Assembly: GCA_948960675.1 (NCBI GenBank)
Contig: CARDPF010000143.1
Location: 1-7,825, forward strand
Length of the DNA: 7,825 nucleotides
Direction: 5' to 3'
Source: an uncultured Eisenbergiella sp.
Lineage (GTDB): Bacteria; Bacillota; Clostridia; Lachnospirales; Lachnospiraceae
In this document: positions 1 to 5,211 of the stretch, piece by piece
Layout of the letters: each line of letters begins with the position of its first letter
How positions within the stretch are numbered: the stretch's first letter is position 1
Notes under the pieces: generated by a model
The model's input: only the letters and a program-made list of their open reading frames with translations
The model's database searches: none
What the model was told of the DNA's origin: nothing
Position numbers and translations under genes: made by a program

Positions 1-576
1 AAGATATTCCAAATTGAACAAAAAATCCTCACACCAGCTGATATCCTCCTGCATCAAAAGGCGGTATTTCCTTACAATCTCCGTCCTAAAAAGCTTGTTC
101 CATAAAACACCATAATAGAAATCCGCCGGATTTTCCATCATGAAATCCGCAAACTCCGTTCTGCTCAACACGCCGTCGGTTCCGATATCCCCCTTATGCG
201 CAATCCTTTCCCCGCTGACCCTGTAAAAATCGGCAATGACCAGATCACAGGAATTCTCTTTCATTGCCCGCACCATCAGCTTGGTCGCGTCAAGGGTAAT
301 CCGGTCGTCCGCATCCACGAACTGCAAAAAAGTCCCCCGGGCCATCGCAACCGCCTCGTTTCTGGCGTGGGAAACCCCCTGATTATGCTGATGGATCACT
401 TTTACCCGTCTGTCTTTGGCACGGTAGGCGTCGCAAATTGATCCGGAACCGTCCGTGCTCCCGTCATCCACCAAAATCAATTCAAAATCCCTGTATTCCT
501 GATGTAAAATACTGTCCACACAACAGCACAACGTTTTTTCGGCATTAAATACCGGCACAATAATACTGACTTCCAT
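1..576 (-). CDS. Family 2 glycosyltransferase, N-terminal part (runs off the window)
   Basis: Nucleotide-sugar-dependent GT-A fold glycosyltransferase, expected to act in the cytoplasm on cell-surface glycans. The first 192 residues are visible and the frame stays open to the window edge. The N terminus reads MEVSIIVPVFNA, the usual GT2 opening. The nucleotide-binding motif VDDGSTD is at residues 37-43 and the metal-binding DXD motif (FVDADD) at about 86-91. The later blocks GVLWNKLFR (156-164) and EDISWCEDFLF (178-188) are typical of this GT2 subgroup. The start is supported by AAGGAAG about 7 bases upstream. Donor and acceptor sugars cannot be told from this part. It lies 190 bases downstream of the YbjQ-family gene on the same strand, with a hairpin between them, so it may be a separate unit. 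I saw no convincing promoter directly in front of it. Confidence 0.93.
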   Translation of the reverse strand, partial: MEVSIIVPVFNAEKTLCCCVDSILHQEYRDFELILVDDGSTDGSGSICDAYRAKDRRVKVIHQHNQGVSHARNEAVAMARGTFLQFVDADDRITLDATKLMVRAMKENSCDLVIADFYRVSGERIAHKGDIGTDGVLSRTEFADFMMENPADFYYGVLWNKLFRTEIVRKYRLLMQEDISWCEDFLFNLEYL

Positions 577-660
577 CTGCTTTGCTTCCTTTATCCCTTA
601 TTCAAATCGGTATGCGCCCGCCAAGGCTTCTTTGTAAATGCCCTGACGGCGCGCTGCCAC

Positions 661-707
661 ACAGGAAAATGCGGTGTGATCCCAAAACATCCTCACACCG
701 CACCTGT
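661..707 (-). terminator. Hairpin, probable terminator after the YbjQ-family gene
   Basis: The 9-bp perfect stem gcggtgtga (671-679) / tcacaccgc (693-701) has a 13-base loop. It is extended by a second 5-bp stem, acagg (661-665) / cctgt (703-707), across a small bulge. On the minus strand the inner stem is followed by ATTTTCC, a weak T-run, so termination may be partial. It lies about 65 bases past the YbjQ stop and 85 bases before the glycosyltransferase start. Confidence 0.5.
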
Positions 708-766
708 ATTTACCTTATAAACCATCCTGAAACATACACCGCTTCCCGCAAGCCGTTACCTGACCA

Positions 767-1078
767 TCAAATATATTTCACGGCAGTCCCGTAGGCCATC
801 ACTTCGGCCGCCCCCTGCATAACCGCTGCGGAAGCATACCGGATATTTACCACGGCATCTGCGCCAAGCGCCTCCGCCTCCTGTACCATCCGCTTAGTCG
901 CAAGGGCCCTGGCATCATTCATCATCTCCGTATAAGCGCCCAGTTCGCCGCCCACCAGTGTTTTAAATCCCTGCGTGATATCCCGGCCGATATTCTTGGA
1001 CTGGATCGTGCTCCCCTTCACCAGCCCCAGCATGTTAAACTCTTTGCCTGAAATGTAATCAGTATTGACTAAGATCAT
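767..1078 (-). CDS. YbjQ-family (UPF0145 / heavy-metal-binding domain) protein
   Basis: Small soluble protein of 103 aa, full length for the YbjQ family (Pfam YbjQ_1). The family forms pentameric rings and has no firmly established biochemical role; the name 'heavy-metal-binding' is historical. Family hallmarks in order are a MILVNTDYISG start, GLVKGSTIQSKNIGRDITQGF (centre about residue 30), VGGELGAYTEMM (about 41-52), ALATKRMVQEAEALGADAVVNIRY (about 57-80), and a C-terminal AEVMAYGTAVKY. I chose the ATG at 1078, which matches family N termini; a GTG at 1090 (four extra residues) is possible and has GGAG seven bases upstream. The start overlaps the end of the upstream membrane-protein gene by 20 bases, so the two are almost certainly translated together. 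Confidence 0.92.
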   Translation of the reverse strand: MILVNTDYISGKEFNMLGLVKGSTIQSKNIGRDITQGFKTLVGGELGAYTEMMNDARALATKRMVQEAEALGADAVVNIRYASAAVMQGAAEVMAYGTAVKYI

Positions 1079-1286
1079 CCTCTTCCCCACTCCTTATCTC
1101 CAAAATCCGCTCCACAAGGACATAAATACTCACGCCAGCCAGCAAAAGCGGCACAAGCCCCAGCAGAAATTTCAGCACCACAGGAACAGGAATCCACATA
1201 CAGACGACAAAAAATCCCACATAATAAAGAACCAGTAACACGGCAATTACGATAGGCGCCGCCATCTTTTTGACATGGTTGCCCAT
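1059..1286 (-). CDS. Small two-helix membrane protein in operon with YbjQ family
   Basis: A 75-aa hypothetical protein. Two hydrophobic segments are visible, about residues 9-31 (rich in Ile, Val and Leu) and 35-57, separated by a short Pro-containing turn (IPVPV). A charged tail follows (VERILEIRSGEEDDLSQY). The basic MGNHVKK start and the acidic tail do not by themselves settle the topology. The ATG at 1286 is chosen because the same frame extends upstream only through the promoter: the earlier ATG at 1370 lies before the -35 box and cannot be on the transcript. GGGGGAAG precedes the chosen start. Overlap with the YbjQ gene suggests the two products work together, perhaps with this one as membrane anchor or partner. 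That is inference; no function is known to me. Confidence 0.8.
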   Translation of the reverse strand: MGNHVKKMAAPIVIAVLLVLYYVGFFVVCMWIPVPVVLKFLLGLVPLLLAGVSIYVLVERILEIRSGEEDDLSQY

Positions 1287-1325
1287 AACGCTTCCCCCAT
1301 TCCCCAAAACAACTGTATGAATTTC

Positions 1326-1343
1326 ATAATACAATTGTACTAT
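1326..1343. promoter_or_regulatory. Palindrome overlapping the -10 and start point (candidate operator)
   Basis: TACAATTGTA (1330-1339) is a perfect 10-bp palindrome. It extends to an 18-bp near-palindrome with one mismatched pair (1329/1340). It covers the downstream edge of the -10 box and the expected transcription start, the usual place for a repressor site. AT-rich palindromes of this kind resemble operators of GntR-type repressors, but no regulator gene sits next to it. Its role is inferred. Confidence 0.4.
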
Positions 1344-1367
1344 ATACGATATGCCATCCTTTGTCAA
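1339..1367 (-). promoter_or_regulatory. Sigma-A type promoter for the membrane protein-YbjQ operon
   Basis: On the minus strand there is a perfect -35 TTGACA (1362-1367), a 17-base spacer and a -10 TATAGT (1339-1344). Transcription should begin near 1332, giving a leader of about 45 bases before the ATG at 1286. The promoter lies just past the stop of the uracil-DNA glycosylase gene (1394), so this operon does not depend on the upstream one. Confidence 0.85.
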
Positions 1368-1393
1368 CATACCATGGTAAAAAACATTACACT

Positions 1394-1963
1394 TTACCTG
1401 TCTGAACCGTTACACGAGTGCAGCTTTTTTACGATTTCGCAAAAATCCTTCTTCGCGCTTTCATATTTGGAAGTGTCGCGCAGGATGGCCGAAGGATGGT
1501 ATGTTGCGGTCAGCGCACAGTTTTTACGGTATATCCAGGCGCCATGCTGTCTGGTAATCTTAAAATCCGGCGCAATAATACGCTGTGCGGCCACACGCCC
1601 TAAGCAGACAATGATTGCAGGCTTTAGCAGGAATGTCTCATATTTCAGGTAGGGAAAGCACGCTTCCTTTTCCTCCTCCTTTGGGTCCCGGTTGTTAGGC
1701 GGATGGCATTTTAAAATGTTGGTAATGTATATCTCCTTCCTATCCATCCCGCAGTCCTGCAAAAGGCTGTCCAATATTTCCCCTGACTTTCCCACAAACG
1801 GTATGCCCTGCCGGTCCTCCTCTGCCCCGGGCGCTTCGGCAATCAGCATCAATCTGGCCTGCCTGCTTCCCCGTCCCATGACAGGCAGATGTCTGGTCTT
1901 GCCCAGCGGGCAGCAGGCGCAGGCGGCAATGTGCGCTTCCACGTCATCCCAAGTGCATTGCAT
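1394..1963 (-). CDS. Family-4 type uracil-DNA glycosylase (Fe-S)
   Basis: DNA repair enzyme that removes uracil arising from cytosine deamination or misincorporation; acts in the cytoplasm on DNA. The product is 189 aa, normal for family 4/5 UDGs. Candidate [4Fe-4S] ligands are C15 and C18 (in CACCPL), C86 (ILKCHPPNN) and C102 (ACFPYL). Motif 1 is AEAPGAEED (42-50) followed by GIPFVGKSG, and motif 2 is HPSAILR (156-162), both as in family 4. The start at 1963 has a strong GGGAGG six bases upstream and begins right at the domain. An in-frame ATG at 2017 would add 18 unconserved residues. It follows the phosphotransferase gene by 66 bases on the same strand and is probably cotranscribed with it. 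I see no clear terminator after it. Confidence 0.93.
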   Translation of the reverse strand: MQCTWDDVEAHIAACACCPLGKTRHLPVMGRGSRQARLMLIAEAPGAEEDRQGIPFVGKSGEILDSLLQDCGMDRKEIYITNILKCHPPNNRDPKEEEKEACFPYLKYETFLLKPAIIVCLGRVAAQRIIAPDFKITRQHGAWIYRKNCALTATYHPSAILRDTSKYESAKKDFCEIVKKLHSCNGSDR

Positions 1964-2029
1964 AAATCCTCCCTTATCATGACCGTCCTGCAAAACGCCC
2001 ACATCCGTCCGGTTCATGCAGGCAGCCCT

Positions 2030-2824
2030 TCAGAACAATTCATCCAACAAAATGTAATACCGTATTTTTTTCCAATCCGGCTCTATCCCCAACTCGCCAA
2101 ATAAATCCATTGCGTCAGACTCCGGATACGCGCAGTCCTTCTCCCCCAAATACTTTCCGCCGTAATTGTGGGATAAGCTCCGGTAGCATAACGCAATATC
2201 GCACCATTTATCCGCGATTCCCGATTTCCCCAAATCTATGAAACCGGTGACTTTATCCTGCACGCCAAACAGGTTGGGGAGACAGTAATCCCCGTGGGAC
2301 AAAACCAATTCTTCTTCCGGCATATTTTGATACAGCCACTTAAGCAGTTCGGCGGGATCCCGAAAGCCGTTCTCACCAAAGGTACCGGGATCCACATTTT
2401 CCAAATCCACCAAATGGTTTTTCACCTGGTACTGCGCCTGTACAAGCTTTTGCGCCAATCCCTGCCTGCAGGGGCAATCCGAAATATCCGTTTCCCACAG
2501 CATTTTTAATCCGTCCGCAAGCAATTTGCACAAAACGGACGGATTTTGCATATATGCATGACTGCATGCCATTTCCCCTGCGCATTTACCCATCAGCAAA
2601 TAAGATTTGCCATCCGATATCTCATGGGCATAAATCTCTGGCACCGGAAGCTTTCCGGATAAATACCGCATCATACGGTATTCGTTTTGGGCCTCCGCGC
2701 CATTGTCCTGTACCTTTAGCACTTTGTCACCATACAGAAACACCGTGGACCCGGACATGCCCACCTTATCGACCACATAGTTCTCCTTTGCAACGAAATC
2801 ACGTATTTTTTTTGGTAAAAGCAT
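2030..2824 (-). CDS. APH(3')-type aminoglycoside phosphotransferase homologue
   Basis: Predicted kinase transferring phosphate from ATP to the 3'-hydroxyl of kanamycin/neomycin-type aminoglycosides, or to a related natural substrate. It is 264 aa, the same length as APH(3')-IIIa, and its last block (WKKIRYYILLDELF) closely matches that enzyme, whose C-terminal Phe contributes to drug binding. Visible parts are the ATP-binding lysine K37 (KVLKV), the helix-C Glu E48, LSGKLPVPEIY (55-65), DISDCP (113-118), the catalytic loop HGDYCLPN (177-184, catalytic D179, N184), and the metal-binding IDLG (D197) followed by ADKWCDIALCYRSL. All kinase residues are present. The start has GGGAG eight bases upstream. 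No transposon or integron surrounds it, so it looks resident. It lies just downstream of a broken gene whose promoter may serve it. Actual drug resistance cannot be read from sequence. Confidence 0.9.
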   Translation of the reverse strand: MLLPKKIRDFVAKENYVVDKVGMSGSTVFLYGDKVLKVQDNGAEAQNEYRMMRYLSGKLPVPEIYAHEISDGKSYLLMGKCAGEMACSHAYMQNPSVLCKLLADGLKMLWETDISDCPCRQGLAQKLVQAQYQVKNHLVDLENVDPGTFGENGFRDPAELLKWLYQNMPEEELVLSHGDYCLPNLFGVQDKVTGFIDLGKSGIADKWCDIALCYRSLSHNYGGKYLGEKDCAYPESDAMDLFGELGIEPDWKKIRYYILLDELF

Positions 2825-2916
2825 TTCTTATCTCCCGTAAAAAAGTGCCGGTTTGAAACGGTACTCACTTCTTTGTATGCCGCTCTATCACGCACCGCGC
2901 ATCGCTTACGGATTTC

Positions 2917-3104
2917 ATAATAGGCAACCAGCATGTCCGCAGCCATAGACTTTCCAACGCGGCGCGGGCGGCTCACACACAGGTTCTTCCGGTTTATACT
3001 TATGACACTATCGGTATAGGAGATCAGTTTGGTTTTGTCCACATAGATTTTGAATGGATGGCCTCCCCAAAAAACCGATTCCCCGGATTCACATCAATTC
3101 CCAT
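2917..3104 (-). pseudogene. 5' remnant of an AAA-ATPase-like / PD-(D/E)XK family gene
   Basis: The start MGIDVNPGNRFFGEA is read from the ATG at 3104, with AAGGGG five bases upstream. It continues in another frame as KIYVDKTKLISYTDSV, then LCVSRPRRVGKSMAADML, then VAYY. This is the N terminus of the clostridial AAA-ATPase-like family (AAA-ATPase_like plus DUF1703-type nuclease domain), with the Walker A region R-R-x-G-K-S intact. The frames join if one base is restored in the T-run at 3048-3051 (plus strand), that is, a one-base deletion in an A-run. Family resemblance stops near 2917, after about 65 residues of a protein usually several hundred long, so most of the gene is gone. The relic cannot be functional. 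The downstream open frame runs on into the phosphotransferase gene by chance. Confidence 0.72.
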
Positions 3105-3175
3105 GACTACCCCTTAAAACCGTTCTCGCAAGCAGCAAGTCAATATATCCAATCTTTTAAAACCCTTCTTTTTTT

Positions 3176-3204
3176 ATGATAATCCATCCCATCCATTCTG
3201 TCAA
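3176..3204 (-). promoter_or_regulatory. Sigma-A type promoter upstream of the AAA-ATPase remnant and phosphotransferase
   Basis: On the minus strand there is a perfect -35 TTGACA (3199-3204), a 17-base spacer and a -10 TATCAT (3176-3181). The predicted start is near 3169, 65 bases before the remnant's ATG. It is the only strong minus-strand promoter I see upstream of the phosphotransferase, so it probably now drives that gene and the uracil-DNA glycosylase through the remnant. Confidence 0.72.
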
Positions 3205-3284
3205 TTTTTTCACAGCGTAATTACGCAAGCCTTGCTTCAGTGTACAAAGGATTACAGTAAAATGGACTACCAACCTGCAACTTC

Positions 3285-3307
3285 TACCGCTCTTCCAAAG
3301 AGCGGTA
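3285..3307 (+). terminator. Orphan terminator-like hairpin
   Basis: The 10-bp perfect stem taccgctctt (3285-3294) / aagagcggta (3298-3307) has a 3-base loop and is followed on the plus strand by tttcctttct. This has the form of an intrinsic terminator in the plus direction, yet no plus-strand gene lies upstream. It may end a small RNA, block antisense transcription, or be left over from a lost gene. Confidence 0.5.
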
Positions 3308-3344
3308 TTTCCTTTCTGTTGACATATACAGACACATGATATAT

Positions 3345-3431
3345 CGGGCGGACGGTTCCTTACGCATGGTGGCATGCAAACGGTGAAATTCCCCGTTTTG
3401 CATGTATGATGCGTAAGGAACCGTCCGCCCG
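3345..3431. repeat. Long palindromic repeat element (copy 1)
   Basis: Perfect 23-bp inverted arms at 3345-3367 and 3409-3431 enclose a second, slightly imperfect stem (catgcaaacgg 3373-3383 / ccgttttgcatg 3393-3404) and a small apical loop. Nearly the whole 87 bases can therefore fold into one hairpin. The outer sequence (ggacggttcc core) recurs with its flank at the right edge of the window, so this is a dispersed element. It resembles REP- or MITE-type palindromes spread by a transposase acting in trans; that assignment is inferred. No transposase gene is present here. Confidence 0.75.
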
Positions 3432-3553
3432 GCAGGGGTGTCCAGCCTGCAAAAGGATCCGCCTTTCCCACCCGTCGGCACGCCCCAAAAGCCCTTTTTG
3501 CATATAGCAAACGCAAATTGCATACCTTAAGGACTGCCAAACCCATCATAAGA

Positions 3554-3559
3554 TACAAT
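3554..3559 (+). promoter_or_regulatory. Possible -10 box for the XRE gene
   Basis: TACAAT is a good -10 match 175 bases before the XRE start, but no good -35 lies 16-18 bases upstream. An alternative is TTGTGT (3638-3643) with CATAAA (3660-3665) at 16-base spacing; both boxes are weak and its -10 lies inside the first palindrome described next. I cannot choose between them. Confidence 0.3.
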
Positions 3560-3606
3560 AGAAACAAAAAATTGGAATGCCCGCCACAACGGGCAGATAG
3601 GAGAAA

Positions 3607-3630
3607 GATTGAAAATTAAAATTTTCAATC
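3607..3630. repeat. AT-rich palindrome upstream of the XRE gene
   Basis: The 10-bp perfect arms gattgaaaat (3607-3616) and attttcaatc (3621-3630) flank the 4-base centre taaa. It could be a regulator binding site or an RNA hairpin in the leader. Nothing in the sequence tells which. Confidence 0.5.
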
Positions 3631-3655
3631 GCGAGATTTGTGTCTGCGCGCTGCA

Positions 3656-3700
3656 AAGCCATAAATGGCTTGCCACAAACCCGTAAGCCATTTATGGCTT
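3656..3700. promoter_or_regulatory. Twin palindromes, candidate XRE operators
   Basis: Two 16-bp palindromes, AAGCCAT-AA-ATGGCTT (3656-3671) and AAGCCAT-TT-ATGGCTT (3685-3700), share identical half-sites. Their centres are 29 bases apart, close to three turns of the DNA helix. Because each is itself palindromic, the pair also forms a 17-bp hairpin (3655-3671 / 3685-3701), extended by gcgctgc (3648-3654) / gcagcgc (3712-3718). They end 34 bases before the XRE ATG. Spaced dimer sites next to a helix-turn-helix gene point to autoregulation, by inference. Confidence 0.6.
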
Positions 3701-3733
3701 TGTGCAACAAAGCAGCGCAGAAAGGAGGCAAAA

Positions 3734-4120
3734 ATGACCTTTGGGGAACGCCTAAAAGAACTGATGCAGGAAAACGATCTCACACAGCGTAAATTATCCC
3801 GTGATCTCAATATTGCCATCTCCACCTTAAACGGCTACGCCAATAATTACAGGGAACCGGATTTTGCCACCCTTGCCCAGCTTGCCCGCTATTTCAATGT
3901 ATCTACCGATTATTTGCTTGGGGTTTCCGGCCACACGGTATTGCCGGACATCGCCATGGACAGCAATGCCCAGCGTCTTTTCCATTATTACCGGGGATTG
4001 GAACCCGGCCTCAAGGCCCTTGTGATCGACCACGCAAGACTGCTTTCCAAATACCAGCAATCCCTGGAGCCGTCAAACGCTAAACCCTCCCATCCAAAGA
4101 AGATACCAGAAGAAACGTAA
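3734..4120 (+). CDS. XRE-family HTH transcriptional regulator
   Basis: DNA-binding regulator of 128 aa. Residues 3-63 form a Cro/CI-type helix-turn-helix domain: FGERLKELMQENDLTQRKLSRDLNIAISTLNGYANNYREPDFATLAQLARYFNVSTDYLLG (given here only to mark its extent, motif core LTQRKLSRDLNIAISTLNGY at 16-35). The NVSTDYLLG ending is typical of clostridial and phage-like XRE repressors. The remaining 65 residues have a helical stretch (77-110) that may serve dimerisation and a Pro/Lys-rich tail. The start at 3734 is fixed by a strong AAAGGAGG six bases upstream; an in-frame ATG at 3665 lies inside the palindromes and is rejected. No other phage gene is nearby. The paired palindromes upstream suggest it controls its own gene. 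Confidence 0.93.
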   Translation: MTFGERLKELMQENDLTQRKLSRDLNIAISTLNGYANNYREPDFATLAQLARYFNVSTDYLLGVSGHTVLPDIAMDSNAQRLFHYYRGLEPGLKALVIDHARLLSKYQQSLEPSNAKPSHPKKIPEET

Positions 4121-4159
4121 CAGCCCGGACTGTTCTGCCCTGCCCGGACTGTTACGTTT
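4113..4159. terminator. Bidirectional hairpin between convergent genes
   Basis: The 11-bp arms aaacgtaacag (4113-4123) and ctgttacgttt (4149-4159) overlap the XRE stop codon and lie 16 bases past the stop of the convergent Cys-rich gene. The loop contains a direct repeat of cccggactgtt. T-runs are short on both sides (tttgcatt on plus, TTTCTTCT on minus). Placement between two gene ends supports termination in both directions. Confidence 0.6.
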
Positions 4160-4175
4160 GCATTACAATCCGCAA

Positions 4176-4556
4176 TTATCTGCGCATTTCAGGTATCACA
4201 TCGCCATATGCACAGCCATCATCATAGCGGGAAGGTCTGCTCTCTGCAAAACGCCGGTCATAGCCGCAATCCTGCTCTACGCGCCTCTCACAGCCACAGT
4301 TTTCCCGCTCCTGCCGCCTCTCACAGCCACAGTTTTCCTGCTCCTGCCGCCTTTCGCAGCCGCAGTTTTCCCGCTCCTGCCGCCTTTCGCAATCGCAGTT
4401 TTCCCGCTCCTGCCGCCTCTCACAGTCGCAGTTTTCCCGCTCCTGCCGCCTCTCGCAGCCACAGCTTCCCGGCCTGACGCGCCCTTGGCAGCAGTTTCCC
4501 CTGCCGCCAAATCCGTTACAGCATCCAAGCAATACCAGTAAAAAAAGACAATTCAT
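4176..4556 (-). CDS. Cys-rich protein of 11-residue tandem repeats
   Basis: A 126-aa protein I cannot assign to a known function. The N terminus MNCLFLLVLLGCC is short and hydrophobic. LLGC resembles a lipoprotein box at C12, but there is no positive n-region, so export is uncertain. A Gly/Cys segment (GFGGRGNCC) follows. Residues 32-96 hold six copies (the last degenerate) of C-[GD]-C-E-R-R-Q-E-R-E-N, each with a Cys-x-Cys pair and strong alternating charge. The tail is CGYDRRFAESRPSRYDDG. I chose the ATG at 4556, with AGGAG ten bases upstream; the GTG at 4574 sits within that ribosome binding site. The Cys-x-Cys periodicity suggests metal binding or a disulfide-linked shell such as a spore coat, as speculation. 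No convincing sigma-A promoter is seen in front. Confidence 0.75.
   Translation of the reverse strand: MNCLFLLVLLGCCNGFGGRGNCCQGRVRPGSCGCERRQERENCDCERRQERENCDCERRQERENCGCERRQEQENCGCERRQERENCGCERRVEQDCGYDRRFAESRPSRYDDGCAYGDVIPEMRR
4269..4463 (-). repeat. Tandem 33-bp coding repeats
   Basis: Five full and one degenerate copy of a 33-bp unit encode the 11-residue repeats of the Cys-rich protein. Copies are nearly identical at the DNA level, differing mainly at the Gly/Asp codon and a few third positions. This suggests recent expansion by slippage or recombination, and copy number may vary between strains. Confidence 0.9.
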
Positions 4557-4683
4557 AGTTTTACATCTCCTCACTTTATATTGCCATAATATGCTGCCAC
4601 GCCAAAATGGCGCATATCAACCGCAATCTTCCCTGCGCTGTTTGGACTCACCAAAAGGCATGGCGGATGCAAAACCAATACTT

Positions 4684-5211
4684 TTACAAAACCTTCCGCC
4701 GGATATAGGCAAAGGTTGCCTTTTCCCCTTTTCTGGATAACATGACCAGCAATTTCTCCAGCTGCTTTTTCGTCCGTGGATGTATCATGGGCGTTTCCTT
4801 GGATTTCTCATAATACCGCAGCGGGGCGCTGTCGGTATATGCATTTCCCAGATACACCTTGGAAGCTGCGATGCGGTCCATCAGCATCTCCACCACATAC
4901 CGTCTTGGCATGGGGGCAGGGGCCATCCCCCCGGCGATCGCATGGGCGCTGTAATCAATCCAATATTCATAATGATGCTTATTGCGTCCCTTATGATGCA
5001 GCCACGCCGAAGAATAGCCGATGTCCTCACGCTCCGCATTGTTGGGGCTTCTGTCCCCCTGAAAATATTTGGCTCCCACCAAAAACTCCGTCAAGGAATA
5101 CTTGGACAGGTCGTGGCAAATCCCCTGCCAATAAAGCCCTACCGCAAAGCATCCTTTCATGACCAAATATTTGTGCCGGGTTATGGTTTTAAAATGCTGC
5201 AATGCCTTCAA
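4684..5211 (-). CDS. DUF5662 family protein
   Basis: A 175-aa protein of the DUF5662 family, common in clostridia and without a known biochemical function. It is rich in conserved His and Asp: LKALQHFKTITRHKYLV (start), HDLSKYS (33-39), GDRSPNNAERE (52-62), AWLHHKGRNKHHYEYWIDY (69-87), YVVEMLMDRIAASK (105-118) and AYTDSAPLRYYE (124-135). The H-D and HHKGRNKHH clusters look like metal ligands in a helical HD-domain-like fold, by inference. The start is a TTG at 5211. It matches where the family begins, has GGAGAGG about eight bases upstream, and overlaps the upstream stop as ATTGA. The frame stays open further upstream only as a shadow of the GlgX-like gene. Overlap implies translational coupling with that gene. 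Confidence 0.87.
   Translation of the reverse strand: MKALQHFKTITRHKYLVMKGCFAVGLYWQGICHDLSKYSLTEFLVGAKYFQGDRSPNNAEREDIGYSSAWLHHKGRNKHHYEYWIDYSAHAIAGGMAPAPMPRRYVVEMLMDRIAASKVYLGNAYTDSAPLRYYEKSKETPMIHPRTKKQLEKLLVMLSRKGEKATFAYIRRKVL

Larger units (their letters stand above)
3105..3733. other. Gene-free, structure-rich interval between divergent units
   Basis: About 630 bases between the start of the AAA-ATPase remnant (minus) and the XRE gene (plus). No open frame here has a convincing start or family match. It holds the minus-strand promoter, a perfect 12-bp palindrome GCGTAATTACGC (3215-3226), an orphan terminator-like hairpin, a long repeat palindrome, and further hairpins in front of the XRE gene. 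Between 3440 and 3510 there is an imperfect inverted repeat, tgcaaaagg (3448-3456) against ccctttttgca (3492-3502). The cluster suggests an insertion-prone spacer. Confidence 0.7.

Noticed and set aside
451..461. ggaaccgtccg, a short match to the palindromic repeat core, within the glycosyltransferase gene
   Set aside because: Only 11 bases, and it encodes the conserved DGSTDGSG motif, so chance similarity is the simpler reading.
1287..1370. N-terminal extension of the 75-aa membrane protein to an ATG at 1370
   Set aside because: The extension contains the -35, spacer and -10 of the promoter, so that ATG is not transcribed from it; the hydrophobic protein begins naturally at 1286.
2716..3042. 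108-aa minus-strand frame as a gene of its own
   Set aside because: Its first part is the frame-shifted AAA-ATPase remnant and its end is a shadow inside the phosphotransferase gene.
3157..3567. 136-aa minus-strand frame across the palindromic region
   Set aside because: It covers the promoter, terminator hairpin and repeat element and has no family-like segment or ribosome binding site.
3734..4120. XRE regulator as evidence of a prophage
   Set aside because: No integrase, structural or replication gene and no attachment site is visible nearby.
4269..4463. Regular 33-bp direct repeats that could suggest a CRISPR array
   Set aside because: There are no spacers: units abut directly, keep a reading frame and encode an 11-residue protein repeat.
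4158..4541. Plus-strand open frames rich in Pro, Phe, Leu and Ala opposite the Cys-rich gene
   Set aside because: They arise from the repeats read on the other strand, lack a good ribosome binding site, and the minus frame has a proper start and composition.
4600..4612. cgcca-aaa-tggcg hairpin as a terminator after the DUF5662 gene
   Set aside because: Only 5 bp, no T-run on the minus strand, and it lies too close to the next gene's expected promoter to judge.
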